The position numbers and the translations under genes are program-made. The notes beneath the pieces are model-generated. The model saw only the letters and a program-made list of their open reading frames with translations. It was not told the origin of the DNA and made no database searches. DNA of 32,117 nt from the NCBI GenBank assembly GCA_003252135.1, contig QKDK01000367.1, positions 1-32,117 on the forward strand, written 5' to 3'. Below are positions 1-10,857 of the stretch, piece by piece (the first letter of the stretch is position 1; the number at the start of each line of letters is the position of its first letter). The DNA is from Clostridia bacterium (GTDB lineage: Bacteria > Bacillota > Clostridia > Lachnospirales > Lachnospiraceae).

Positions 1-743
1 GGAACCGCATCCGAATATTTTGTAGATAAAATATATTCATAGATTGATTCTTCACCGGTCAGAACCGCATCCATCAGATGTTTTAAATTCAGGGAATCGC
101 AGGGAACCAATGCTTTTTTAAGAAAATCAATGCTTTTTCCTGTCCGGCAGCTGCGCATGGCTATATTGATATCTGCTGCCGCAACCTTTAGCTCCGCATA
201 TTCTTTATAAAGCTTCACATCTGACGTCATTGCTTTTTTATAGATTGCTTCCAGACATGCCCGATCCAGGATGACATCCGTTAATTGGCTGTCTCTGGAC
301 TTGAGCTGAATCTCAAATGCCTGTGCCGCACAGTCTCTCATCTCCTCCGGCAGCAGCTCGAATTTCTTTTCATTCACCGCTGTCTGGATGAGTTCTATAG
401 CAACTGTGCCCTTTTCCATATATATGTCTGGTACTGTCTCACTTACACATGCCTGTTTGATCGCCGCCTTCAGATTATGATAATCATTTGTATAAAGAAG
501 CACATCGAACACCGACATATCTTCAACCATTTCCTGCATCAGCTTCCAGATCTTTTCTCTTTCTTCCTTCAGCATTCGCTCAGCCGAATTCCCAAATGTT
601 CCCCATCCCTTGTCAGCAAGCATTTTCATGCAGTCTTCATAATTACGGCATGACATCAGCTGGTCGATGGTCTGCTTTGAAAAAAGAGCGAGCTCCTTGG
701 AACGGATACGTGCGACAGCATGGATAAATTGCTTTTCTGCCAT
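1..743 (-). CDS. ntpC: V-type ATPase subunit C (V0D/AC39 family), C-terminus cut by window edge
   Basis: Reading the minus strand from an ATG at 743 gives an uninterrupted frame to base 1. The protein begins MAEKQFIHAVARIRSKELAL and about 247 residues are visible; the stop lies outside the window. The N-terminal pattern (A-x-A-R-I-R-x-K-E, then helical segments such as LMSCRNYEDCMKML and VFDVLLYTNDYHNLKAAIK) is that of the V0D/AC39 subunit, usually about 330 residues. In the family this subunit is the funnel-shaped connector between the central rotor shaft and the membrane c/K ring. The site AAAGGAG sits 6 bases before the ATG. It follows subunit E with a 15-base gap, the C-after-E order of the E. 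hirae ntp operon, which supports the call. The catalytic A and B subunits should follow beyond base 1. Confidence 0.88.
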   Translation of the reverse strand, partial: MAEKQFIHAVARIRSKELALFSKQTIDQLMSCRNYEDCMKMLADKGWGTFGNSAERMLKEEREKIWKLMQEMVEDMSVFDVLLYTNDYHNLKAAIKQACVSETVPDIYMEKGTVAIELIQTAVNEKKFELLPEEMRDCAAQAFEIQLKSRDSQLTDVILDRACLEAIYKKAMTSDVKLYKEYAELKVAAADINIAMRSCRTGKSIDFLKKALVPCDSLNLKHLMDAVLTGEESIYEYILSTKYSDAV

Positions 744-758
744 TACATTCTCCTTTCC

Positions 759-1334
759 TTATCCAAACAGGTAATCTCTGACCTCATCCTGTAATGATTC
801 TTTTGCTGCAAGAAAAATAGCATCAAAAGAACAATTCTCCTCGATATCTCCATATAAAAGAAGGAAGCCGCCATTGATCTCTTTTGTCTCTTTTGATATT
901 GACAGGGACAGCTTGTTCAGTTTTTCTTCAAATCCGGCCGGAACACGCGCCAGGTCATTTTTAGAAAACACTATCTCTCCGGCTTTTGCCAGTACGTTCT
1001 TCTGTGCCAGTCCGTAAATAATATCAAAATATTCGTTCTCCGGCATCTGTGAGAGAGAAGCTTTTGCTGCTTCGATCGTCTCACCGATCATCTTCTGCTT
1101 TGCTTCAAGCAGCATCTTGCGCTGCATGAGCTTTGCAGCAGACTGACCTCTGCTTTCGATCTGTTCGATATCTCTTTTCTTTTTTTCATCCTGTCGTAGC
1201 TTTTCATCCTGCAGGCTGTTCTCTGCTGTCTCCAGCAGATTCTTAACATCTTCTTCACCCTGAGTCAGGATCGTTTTTGATGCAATCTGTGCATCCTGCC
1301 TGATATGCTCAATGATTTTTTCCAGTCCGGTCAT
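759..1334 (-). CDS. ntpE: V-type ATPase subunit E (peripheral stalk)
   Basis: The 191-residue product has the E-subunit layout. An N-terminal half of long charged helix (about residues 1-100, rich in E, K, Q and A) is followed by a compact C-terminal domain ending in KESLQDEVRDYLFG. In the family this subunit pairs with the G/H/F-type coiled-coil protein to form the peripheral stalk that stops the catalytic head from rotating. Two in-frame ATGs exist, at 1340 and 1334. I prefer 1334 (MTGLEKIIEHI) because AGGAG is then 7 bases upstream, whereas it almost abuts the first ATG. It lies 18 bases after subunit K and just before subunit C. The family call is firm from composition, length and position, with no catalytic motif expected. 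Confidence 0.87.
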   Translation of the reverse strand: MTGLEKIIEHIRQDAQIASKTILTQGEEDVKNLLETAENSLQDEKLRQDEKKKRDIEQIESRGQSAAKLMQRKMLLEAKQKMIGETIEAAKASLSQMPENEYFDIIYGLAQKNVLAKAGEIVFSKNDLARVPAGFEEKLNKLSLSISKETKEINGGFLLLYGDIEENCSFDAIFLAAKESLQDEVRDYLFG

Positions 1335-1352
1335 AGACATTCTCCTAACTGA

Positions 1353-3838
<2,486 letters not shown>

Positions 3839-3868
3839 AACACAAACACCTCCTTTTCAAAATCCGGA

Positions 3869-4177
3869 TTACACCAGCTTAGCAAGAATTCGTTTTGATG
3901 CTTCTGCCTGTTTCTCTCCGACCTGCTTCTTCAGGAGTCTGATTTCATCTTCGGCTTCTTTCATTGCTTGTTCCATAAAGGTCTCACACTGGAGCTCCGC
4001 CTGTTTTACTGCTTCCTTATGAGCTTCTGCTGCCTTTCTGAACATATCCTCGCGCTTTTTAACAATTTCCAGCTGTGCCTGTTCTAGCATGGCTTCTTTC
4101 TTTGCCAGGGCCTCCTTTTCTGTTTTTGCTGCACTCAGCTCAGCCTGGCGGACTGCCTTGATCGTCATATCTACCAT
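3869..4177 (-). CDS. ntpF: V-type ATPase small coiled-coil stalk subunit (G/H type, NtpF-like)
   Basis: The 102-residue product is almost wholly alanine, glutamate and lysine rich and should form one long coiled coil (TIKAVRQAELSAAKTEKEAL onward). It has no membrane segment. Small proteins of this type at the head of V-ATPase operons pair with subunit E as the peripheral stalk; E. hirae calls it NtpF and other annotations use G or H. The call rests on position as first gene, on length and on composition, because such sequences are too simple to identify alone. AAGGAG lies 6 bases before the ATG. It ends 30 bases before ntpI. A promoter is seen about 100 bases upstream, so this is the first gene of the operon. 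Confidence 0.75.
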   Translation of the reverse strand: MVDMTIKAVRQAELSAAKTEKEALAKKEAMLEQAQLEIVKKREDMFRKAAEAHKEAVKQAELQCETFMEQAMKEAEDEIRLLKKQVGEKQAEASKRILAKLV

Positions 4178-4274
4178 GTTCTGCTCCTTTTGCCCTTATA
4201 TTGTTTCGCTGCGCCTGTTTTAAAATCACAATAAACAGGAAAATTTAACAATACAAAACTTGCATTGCAACATA

Positions 4275-4303
4275 ATTATACTGGATGTACCTTGATTATT
4301 CAA
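4275..4303 (-). promoter_or_regulatory. Promoter of the V-ATPase operon
   Basis: On the minus strand TTGAAT (4298-4303) is followed after exactly 17 bases by a perfect TATAAT (4275-4280). Transcription would start near 4268, giving a leader of about 90 bases before the first stalk-subunit gene. The remaining sequence from 4178 to 4438 is AT-rich and I see no other gene or structured element in it. Confidence 0.75.
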
Positions 4304-4438
4304 TCTTTTTCTGTGAATTTATGCACTTAAAACGTTGTTTTTACACGTTATGCGGTATCATAATCATAGGTATGGCATCTTCTCTTTACGAACAACACAA
4401 AATGCTAATCTTTGATATTTTTTTAACTCAAAACACAA

Positions 4439-4476
4439 AAAAAGACTGCTCCGATGATATCAGATGCAGTCTTTTT
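4439..4476 (-). terminator. Intrinsic terminator of the PocR-GGDEF gene
   Basis: An 11-base inverted repeat (AAAAAGACTGC at 4439-4449, GCAGTCTTTTT at 4466-4476) has a 16-base loop. On the minus strand it ends in a run of seven T and lies 8 bases after the stop of the diguanylate cyclase gene. The flanking A and T runs would also allow termination from the plus strand. It separates that gene from the V-ATPase promoter. Confidence 0.85.
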
Positions 4477-4484
4477 AATATGAG

Positions 4485-6113
4485 TTAAAACTTTGCCAAA
4501 AAATTCACAAATTGTGAAAACAATCCCGGATCATAGACACTCCCGGCTTCCAGCTTCATGGATTCAATGGCCTCATTTTTTGACATTTCATATCCATGCG
4601 GTCTTTTACCGCAAAGTGTTGTAAAGCGGCTGATGATGGATGCTATCCTTGTCAGCGGATCGATCTGTTCGTCTTTGAGATGATTCGGAAAACCTGTCCC
4701 ATCCCATCTTTCATGACGCTGAGAGATCGATCTGGCTATCGGAAAACTGTGATCATACATTTTAGCAAGCCTGTACTCGATCTCCGTTATATTATACCTT
4801 TGCTCCCAGACCTCATCCATATTATTCTCCGCATTCTTAAGCTCCTCCTGCGGAACAGCGATCAGCCCCATATACTGAATAGAAAGAAGCTGCTCAAGAT
4901 TTCTGACGATAAAGGTATCCATGGATAAAAAAGCCGCAAATTTATGGGCCAGTTCCTGGCCTGTCTCACAATCTTTCCTGTTGATATAATTCGTGTCATA
5001 CAGTGCTTTTCTGATGACATGCAGGCTGTTATTGCCTGCCCTTATCTTGTGCTTTTCAAGATACATTTTCTCTTCAGCCTGTTTGATGGCAGCAGCGATC
5101 GGCATCTGATTTCTTGTTCTTGTTGCTGTACCCAGTGAAATAGAAGGCGGCAGGATGGTGTCACCGATCTGACTGCAGCGCTGACTGATCCTTGTACAAT
5201 AATCCTCAGCTTTTTCTGCTCCTGTGCCTGGCAAAAGGATCGTAAATTCATCTCCTCCGCATCTGCAGATAATATAATGCTGCTCAGCTTCTTCCGTCAG
5301 AATCCTTCCAATCGTCTGTAAAAGAAAGTCTCCCTGTGCATGTCCAAAAATATCATTGGTGAACTTCAGAAAATTAACATCTCCAACAATGACAGATAAC
5401 AAAGACCCTTTACCAAGTTCAAGCTCTGTGCATTTGGTTTCGAAATACATTCTGTTATACAGATTGGTAAGCTGATCATGCATACTATTATGCAGAAGCT
5501 GCTGTTCCAGCTCATTACGAAAAGCAAGTTCTTCTTTTAAAAGATGATTCTTCCAGCCTTTCTCAGAAAGCTGTTTGGAAAGTATAAAAACCAGATTGGC
5601 AATCTTTTCAAAGTGATCTCTCGACATACGCGGAACTTTTTTAATTTCAAGGCAGTAAAGATCAGGATCAATTCCAAGCTCAGCTGCTCTTATTCGATTC
5701 TGGTCTTCTGTCTTCATCTGTTCATCAGGCAGTACCTGTCCCATCAGCCAGCTGGCGATATGTGTGTTCCCCACCATGATGCTTGCTCCGGCATCCAGCA
5801 ATCCTGCCGAAAGACATTGCGCAATAATAGGTCCATCTTTATTGGGCCTTCCAAGAACCGAATCCGAATACATGCAGTTCTGTTTCCCTTTTTCAGATGT
5901 TCTGACCACCTCACTGCAGAATCTGCAGAAGTGACTCTCCCTTGTGATCGGCGTTCCATCCGGCCTTGTAATGACCATGCCGATTTCAAGCGCTGATGAC
6001 ACGGAGTCCTGTAGATCCTGTATCTCCTGCAGATCAAACAAATCCTCAAAAGTATACTTTCCAGATCCTGTATATTGTCCAATACCTGTAACACTCAAGG
6101 CAAATACCCCCAT
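4485..6113 (-). CDS. PocR-domain diguanylate cyclase with degenerate HD-GYP-like C-terminus
   Basis: Numbering is from the ATG at 6113 (542 residues). Residues about 20-190 form a PocR ligand-binding domain, recognisable by its cysteine pattern (HFCRFC, GKQNC, IIAQC). A short helix leads to a GGDEF domain (about 210-360) with intact signature CGGDEF and first metal site GDVNFLKFTND, so c-di-GMP synthesis is plausible. The RxxD inhibitory site before GGDEF is absent. The last 180 residues resemble an HD-GYP phosphodiesterase (RHERWDGTGFP retained). However, the HD pair is replaced (IQYMGLIAVP where HDIGKIAIP is expected) and other metal ligands are missing, so this part is probably catalytically dead. 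The frame stays open upstream to a GTG at 6173, but a promoter lies over that region, so I placed the start downstream. ATG 6113 or TTG 6098 are the candidates, neither with a strong ribosome site. No membrane segment is seen, so it is likely a cytoplasmic sensor. Confidence 0.85.
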   Translation of the reverse strand: MGVFALSVTGIGQYTGSGKYTFEDLFDLQEIQDLQDSVSSALEIGMVITRPDGTPITRESHFCRFCSEVVRTSEKGKQNCMYSDSVLGRPNKDGPIIAQCLSAGLLDAGASIMVGNTHIASWLMGQVLPDEQMKTEDQNRIRAAELGIDPDLYCLEIKKVPRMSRDHFEKIANLVFILSKQLSEKGWKNHLLKEELAFRNELEQQLLHNSMHDQLTNLYNRMYFETKCTELELGKGSLLSVIVGDVNFLKFTNDIFGHAQGDFLLQTIGRILTEEAEQHYIICRCGGDEFTILLPGTGAEKAEDYCTRISQRCSQIGDTILPPSISLGTATRTRNQMPIAAAIKQAEEKMYLEKHKIRAGNNSLHVIRKALYDTNYINRKDCETGQELAHKFAAFLSMDTFIVRNLEQLLSIQYMGLIAVPQEELKNAENNMDEVWEQRYNITEIEYRLAKMYDHSFPIARSISQRHERWDGTGFPNHLKDEQIDPLTRIASIISRFTTLCGKRPHGYEMSKNEAIESMKLEAGSVYDPGLFSQFVNFLAKF

Positions 6114-6152
6114 TTCCCTAAAGCAAAATTGCATCGGCGAAAAACTAGGACT

Positions 6153-6181
6153 ATTATACCATTGAATTGACACAGTTACAA
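6153..6181 (-). promoter_or_regulatory. Promoter of the PocR-GGDEF gene
   Basis: Minus strand TTGTAA (6176-6181), a 17-base spacer and a perfect TATAAT (6153-6158). Transcription should begin near 6146. The upstream GTG codon at 6173 that would extend the coding frame falls between the two boxes, so it cannot be used by this transcript. The gene is therefore a unit separate from the glycine cleavage operon, which ends at 6224. Confidence 0.72.
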
Positions 6182-6223
6182 GTTGTTTTCCGAAGTTTTC
6201 TGAATATTATTCATGAAAAATAA

Positions 6224-7615
6224 TTAAAAATGTGCATTTTTAGCCGCTTCCTTAATGCCCTCGTTAAACGTCGGATGCGGTCTTACACCTTTAACGAGCT
6301 GCTCCCATGTCATTTCATTCACTATAGCACTGGTCAGTTCTCCAATCATATCGGTCGCACGCTCACACATGAGCTGTGCAGCAAGCAGTTTTTTTGTTTT
6401 TTTCTCAAATATCAGCTTGATGAAACCGCGTTCTCCCCCAGACAGCACTGTTTTCCCATTGGCAAGCATTAAATATTTTCCTGTCACAGTTTCCAGAGCA
6501 GCAGCCTCGATTTCTTCCTTTGACATTCCAACGGATGCAATTTCAGGATCAGTGTACACGCAGGAAGGTATGACGGTAAGATCTGAGGTTATCTCCTGTC
6601 CGCATATTGCTTCCACAACAGCAATTCCCTGCGCAGCCGCCGTATGGGCAAGCTGCGGGGCATTCTGTCCGTTATTGAACCATACCACGTCACCGATGGC
6701 ATAGACATGAGGCAGAAGTGTTTCAAATTTATCATTTACACAGATCCTGCCTTTATTCGTTACCTCTACCTCCACGGGAGCAAAAAGTCCTTTTGTATTC
6801 GCTTTTCTTCCAACTGCAAGCAGCACGGTATCAGCTGTCTCAGACAGCAGTTCGCTCTTATCTTCATAAACGACCAGCAAGCCCTTCATCTGTTTTTCAA
6901 TTTTTTTCACCGTGACCCCGGTTCTGATGTTTATTCCTTTTTTCTTCATGGATGCAGTCATTCCCTGTGAAAGTTCTCTGTCAAGAAGTGACAGAATTCT
7001 TCCTGCTGCCTCCAGTATCGTTACCTCACAGCCGAGCGCATTGAACAGTCCTGCAAATTCTGTTCCGATCACACCGCCGCCAATGATGACAAGCTTTGTA
7101 AAATGCAAAGGAGCTTCCAGTATTTCATCGCTTGTTATCACCCCTTTAAGCTCTGCTCCTTCTATCGGCAGCTTCAAAGGCTGTGATCCGGTCGCCAGCA
7201 GGATATGCTCTGCTGTAACAGTGACCTCGCCTTCTGAAGTTTCAACGACGAACGACCCTTCTCTGACATCCCTGGCTCTCCCTTTGATTATTGTCACCTT
7301 TTCTTTCAAAAGCATGCTTTCTATACCTTTTTTCAAAGTCTCGACAGCCTGCTCCTTTTTCTCATATATACGTTCCAGATTAATACCACGCAGCGTATTA
7401 TCGATTCCGTATTCCCCAGCCTGCCTGACTTCCTGATAAATCAGGGCGCTGTGGAGCAGCGATTTTGTCGGAATGCAGCCTCTGTTCAGGCAGGTTCCTC
7501 CAAGCTCCCCAGCTTCCACCAATACTGTTGTACAGCCCAGTTCTGCAGCCCGGAGCGCTGCTTCGTAACCACCCGGACCTGCACCTATGACAGCTAACTT
7601 ATAATGTACTTCCAT
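6224..7615 (-). CDS. lpdA: Dihydrolipoyl dehydrogenase (L protein of the glycine cleavage system)
   Basis: This 463-residue flavoprotein reoxidises the dihydrolipoyl arm of the H protein with NAD+. Visible features are the N-terminal FAD site (AVIGAGPGGYEAALRAAELG), the redox disulfide C42/C47 in GGTCLNRGCIPTK, the NAD-binding GGGVIGTEFAGLF, the second FAD motif VYAIGDVV, and the C-terminal base dyad H447/E452 in HPTFNEG. Length is typical of the family. The start has AAGGAG just upstream. It is last in the gcvT-H-PA-PB-lpd order, 23 bases after gcvPB, which argues that it serves glycine cleavage rather than a 2-oxoacid dehydrogenase. No E1 or E2 genes are in the window. No strong terminator follows; only a weak AT-rich inverted repeat lies beyond the stop. 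Confidence 0.95.
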   Translation of the reverse strand: MEVHYKLAVIGAGPGGYEAALRAAELGCTTVLVEAGELGGTCLNRGCIPTKSLLHSALIYQEVRQAGEYGIDNTLRGINLERIYEKKEQAVETLKKGIESMLLKEKVTIIKGRARDVREGSFVVETSEGEVTVTAEHILLATGSQPLKLPIEGAELKGVITSDEILEAPLHFTKLVIIGGGVIGTEFAGLFNALGCEVTILEAAGRILSLLDRELSQGMTASMKKKGINIRTGVTVKKIEKQMKGLLVVYEDKSELLSETADTVLLAVGRKANTKGLFAPVEVEVTNKGRICVNDKFETLLPHVYAIGDVVWFNNGQNAPQLAHTAAAQGIAVVEAICGQEITSDLTVIPSCVYTDPEIASVGMSKEEIEAAALETVTGKYLMLANGKTVLSGGERGFIKLIFEKKTKKLLAAQLMCERATDMIGELTSAIVNEMTWEQLVKGVRPHPTFNEGIKEAAKNAHF

Positions 7616-7638
7616 CGTGCTCCTTTCCGGCTGATGCT

Positions 7639-9078
7639 TCAGACCTGTGTAAAATCATATGTCAGAACAGGCTTTCTTGCTGCTGCTACTTCATCCAGCC
7701 GGCGAACAGGTTGTGAAAACGGTGCATCTTTCAGCTTCTGCGGATCTTTTTCTGCTGCAGTATAAAGCTCCTTCATTACCAAAACTGCATAATCAATGGT
7801 TTCCTTTGACTCTGTTTCAGTAGGTTCAAGCATAAGCGCTTCATGAACGATCATAGGAAAATACATGGTCGGCGGGTGCATGCCATAATCCTGCATAGCT
7901 TTGGCAAAATCAAGTGCTGACACATGATGTTCCTCTTTCACATTTTCCAGAGACAGAACAAATTCATGCATGCAGATTCCCGGATAAGCAACAGTAAAGG
8001 TATCTGCCAGCTTTTTCATCATATAATTTGCATTCAGAACAGCCGTCCCTGAGATATCAGCTGCCCCTTCTTTTCCTATGGTGAGCAGGTATGTCAGTGC
8101 TCTGACAACAACAAGAAAGTTGCCCTCGAACATTTTCACTCTTCCTATACTTTCATCAGATGGAAGTTGAAAATGATTTCCGTTTTCTCTCTTTACCCTG
8201 TGGCCCGGAAGATACCCGGACAGGAACTCTTTGCAGCCGACAGGACCGCTTCCGGGTCCGCCTCCGCCGTGCGGTGTTGAAAACGTCTTGTGCAGATTCA
8301 GATGGACGATATCAAAGCCCATGTCGCCCGGTCTTGCTCTTCCTATAATGGCGTTCAGATTAGCACCGTCATAATAATTCAATCCTCCTGCTTCATGTAC
8401 CAGTCTTGTTATTTCCAGTATATTCTTATCAAAAAGGCCGAGTGTATTCGGATTGGTCAGCATCAGCCCCGCTACTTCCGGTGTCAGGGCAGCTTTCAGC
8501 GCTTCAAGATCAACTAAACCATGTTCTGTGGATGGTATATTCACAATGGTATAACCTACCATGGCAGCACTGGCAGGATTTGTTCCGTGTGCCGAGTCCG
8601 GCACCAGAATCCTGGTCCTTTTACTGTCATTTCTCTTTGTATGATAGGCATGCATCAGCAAAAGGCCGGTGAATTCACCATGAGCACCTGCAGCAGGCTG
8701 AAAAGTCATCGCATTCATTCCGGTAATTTCGCAAAGCAGCTCTTCTGCTTCTTTCAGGACCTCCAGGCAGCCTTCTGCGGTATGCTCCGGTTGCATAGGA
8801 TGTATGTTGGTAAATCCAGGAAGTCCGGCTGCTTCATCATTTATCCTGGGATTATATTTCATCGTACAGGAACCAAGCGGATAAAATCCGTTATTGACCC
8901 CATGCACTCGATTGGACAATGCCGTATAGTGTCTGGATACTTCGGTCTCTGACACACAGGGAAGCATAAGTTCCTGCTTTCTTTGCAGATCATTCTCCAG
9001 TATATATTCCGGAACGCTCAGATTTGGCAATATAGTGCATCTTCTGCCTTCCTGTCCTGTCTCAAATATCAGCTTCAT
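7639..9078 (-). CDS. gcvPB: Glycine dehydrogenase (decarboxylating) subunit 2
   Basis: The 479-residue product corresponds to the C-terminal, PLP-binding half of the P protein, which is one long chain in E. coli and mitochondria but two in most Firmicutes. The PLP lysine is K264 in HLNLHKTFSTPHGGGGPGSG, with the usual glycine-rich loop after it. Other family blocks are FYPLGSCTMKYNPRIN and FQPAAGAHGEFTGL. Together with subunit 1 it decarboxylates glycine and passes the aminomethyl group to lipoyl-GcvH. AGGAGG lies about 9 bases before the ATG. It starts 15 bases after gcvPA, consistent with coupled synthesis of the two chains. The sequence is complete and normal. Confidence 0.96.
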   Translation of the reverse strand: MKLIFETGQEGRRCTILPNLSVPEYILENDLQRKQELMLPCVSETEVSRHYTALSNRVHGVNNGFYPLGSCTMKYNPRINDEAAGLPGFTNIHPMQPEHTAEGCLEVLKEAEELLCEITGMNAMTFQPAAGAHGEFTGLLLMHAYHTKRNDSKRTRILVPDSAHGTNPASAAMVGYTIVNIPSTEHGLVDLEALKAALTPEVAGLMLTNPNTLGLFDKNILEITRLVHEAGGLNYYDGANLNAIIGRARPGDMGFDIVHLNLHKTFSTPHGGGGPGSGPVGCKEFLSGYLPGHRVKRENGNHFQLPSDESIGRVKMFEGNFLVVVRALTYLLTIGKEGAADISGTAVLNANYMMKKLADTFTVAYPGICMHEFVLSLENVKEEHHVSALDFAKAMQDYGMHPPTMYFPMIVHEALMLEPTETESKETIDYAVLVMKELYTAAEKDPQKLKDAPFSQPVRRLDEVAAARKPVLTYDFTQV

Positions 9079-9093
9079 CTTTACATTTCCTCC

Positions 9094-10425
9094 TTATGCC
9101 TCCAGATTTTTATCGTACAGTCTCTGTATGATTTTTACCGCACGATCCAGTTCTTCTTTCCCTGTCATCTCTGTCACGCACCATAGGATCCTTCTGTCAT
9201 CAAGCATAAGACCGCCAAGGATATCCTCTTTTTCCAGGGCCTGGAGTACTGTTGGTGCATCTTCACAGACTGTAGTGAATTCATGGAAGAACTCACTGCT
9301 GTTTTCCATTGCAAAGCTCTTGAGCCTGCAAAGTTCGTCTGCAAGATAATGTGCATTAGACATGCAGTGCAAAGCTGCCTGCTTGATTCCCTCCGGCCCC
9401 ATGACACTCATATATACTGCAGCTGTCAGCGCACACAACGCCTGATTGGAGCAGATATTGCTCGCTGCCTTTTCTCTTCTGATATGCTGTTCTCTTGCCT
9501 GAAGCGTCAGTACATATGCACGTCTGCCTTCAGTATCTGTAGTCTGCCCCACAATTCTTCCCGGCAGTTTCCGCATCATTTCTGCTGATGCAGCCATAAA
9601 CCCAAGATAAGGGCCGCCGTAAGACAGGGGCATACCAAGAGGCTGTCCTTCTCCGACTGCGATGTCGGCGCCGCATTCTCCCGGTGTCTTAAGCAGTCCC
9701 AGCGAAATGGGGTTGCAGTGCATGATAAACCCGGCCTTCGTCTGATGTACAATTGCCCCGATCTCTTCTGCTGGCTCTATCGCCCCGTAAAAATTAGGCT
9801 GCTGGATCAGTACACAGGCTGCTTCATCATTCATCTCCTCTTTCAGTGCCCTAAGATCTGTTGTCCCATTTTTACAGGAAATCATAACTATCTCATCTCC
9901 GAAACCGGTAAGATATGTTCTGATTACTTCAATGACCTGCGGATGCACGCCTTCCGATATCAGCACTTTACCGCGCTTTTTATCCCGGCACATAGCAACA
10001 GCTTCAGCTGCTGCTGTAGCTCCGTCATAAACCGATGCATTAGATGCTTTCATTCCGGTAAGCGCACAGATCATTGTCTGGTATTCAAAAATCGCCTGTA
10101 AAAGTCCCTGACTCATCTCTGCCTGATATGGCGTATATGCAGTAACAAATTCCTCCTTGGAAATTACGCTCTTCACAATGGAAGGAATGTAATGATAATA
10201 AGCTCCTGCTCCGCGCAGGATAGTAGAGAAAACATGATTCTTTGCCGCTGTTTTTTTCATTATCATGTTAACTTCCATCTCTGACTTTCCGGAAGGAATC
10301 AAAAGTTCTCCCTTTAAAAGCACCTCATCCGGAATTTCTTTGAATAATTCATCAGGCGATGAGATACAAAGAAAGTCCATCATTTCTTTTTTGTCGTTTT
10401 CTGTATTTGGAATATAGCTTCCCAT
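9094..10425 (-). CDS. gcvPA: Glycine dehydrogenase (decarboxylating) subunit 1
   Basis: This 443-residue protein matches the N-terminal half of the P protein. Family blocks include the opening YIPNTENDKKEMM, FLGAGAYYHYIPSIV-like RGAGAYYHYIPSIV, TAYTPYQAEMSQGLLQAIFEYQ and QPNFYGAIEP. The fold is that of the PLP-dependent transferases but without the catalytic lysine, which is in GcvPB. The two subunits form the active heterotetramer. GGAGG is 8 bases upstream of the start. It sits 44 bases after gcvH and 15 before gcvPB. Confidence 0.96.
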   Translation of the reverse strand: MGSYIPNTENDKKEMMDFLCISSPDELFKEIPDEVLLKGELLIPSGKSEMEVNMIMKKTAAKNHVFSTILRGAGAYYHYIPSIVKSVISKEEFVTAYTPYQAEMSQGLLQAIFEYQTMICALTGMKASNASVYDGATAAAEAVAMCRDKKRGKVLISEGVHPQVIEVIRTYLTGFGDEIVMISCKNGTTDLRALKEEMNDEAACVLIQQPNFYGAIEPAEEIGAIVHQTKAGFIMHCNPISLGLLKTPGECGADIAVGEGQPLGMPLSYGGPYLGFMAASAEMMRKLPGRIVGQTTDTEGRRAYVLTLQAREQHIRREKAASNICSNQALCALTAAVYMSVMGPEGIKQAALHCMSNAHYLADELCRLKSFAMENSSEFFHEFTTVCEDAPTVLQALEKEDILGGLMLDDRRILWCVTEMTGKEELDRAVKIIQRLYDKNLEA

Positions 10426-10469
10426 TATGACATCCTCCGTTCCTGTCTTTCAAAAAGTTCTGCTGCCGG

Positions 10470-10841
10470 TCATGCTTTTGTTTTGATGAAAGCTTCATAT
10501 TCCTCTTCTGTCAGAAAGTCAGCTGTATCAGTAATGTCTTCGATTTCGGCGATCCAGGCTTCATACGGCTTTTCATTGATGAGCTCCGGTGCATCCATCA
10601 GGTCTTCATTCACGCTGGAAATAGTGCCGGAAAGCGGAGAATATACATCTGAGACTGCTTTTACAGATTCCACGTCACAAAATGTCTCTTTTGCCGTAAC
10701 AGCATCACCTTCTTCCGGAAGATTGATAAATACAAGGTCGCCAAGCTGCTGCTGTGCGTAGTCTGTCAGCCCTACTTTCGCTTTTTTGTTCTCTGTGTAT
10801 TTCACCCACTCATGTGTTCTTGTAAATTTTAAATCTGTCAT
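10470..10841 (-). CDS. gcvH: Glycine cleavage system H protein (lipoyl carrier)
   Basis: This 123-residue lipoyl-domain protein carries the aminomethyl intermediate between the P, T and L proteins. The lipoylated residue is K61 in [16 protein letters not shown], and the N-terminal TRTHEWVKY and [20 protein letters not shown] blocks are diagnostic of GcvH. Size is standard (about 125-130). No lipoate ligase or lipoyl synthase is in the window, so lipoylation must be encoded elsewhere. The start has AAAGAGG upstream; just before that is a GCGCA hairpin (10858-10871) resembling the element in the gcvT leader. Confidence 0.96.
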   Translation of the reverse strand: MTDLKFTRTHEWVKYTENKKAKVGLTDYAQQQLGDLVFINLPEEGDAVTAKETFCDVESVKAVSDVYSPLSGTISSVNEDLMDAPELINEKPYEAWIAEIEDITDTADFLTEEEYEAFIKTKA

Positions 10842-10857
10842 ATCTGCCTCTCTTTCC

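Noticed and set aside
285-727. Two plus-strand frames opposite the left-end gene
   Set aside because: The minus strand holds the V-ATPase subunit C frame, which continues the operon with a good ribosome site.
4285-4488. A 67-codon plus-strand frame between the cyclase gene and the V-ATPase operon
   Set aside because: It contains the terminator hairpin and the operon promoter, lacks a ribosome site and is very AT-rich.
6912-7436. A 174-codon frame on the plus strand opposite dihydrolipoyl dehydrogenase
   Set aside because: It is serine-, proline- and isoleucine-rich, as expected for the complement of a real gene, with no ribosome site, while the opposite strand codes for a well-conserved enzyme.
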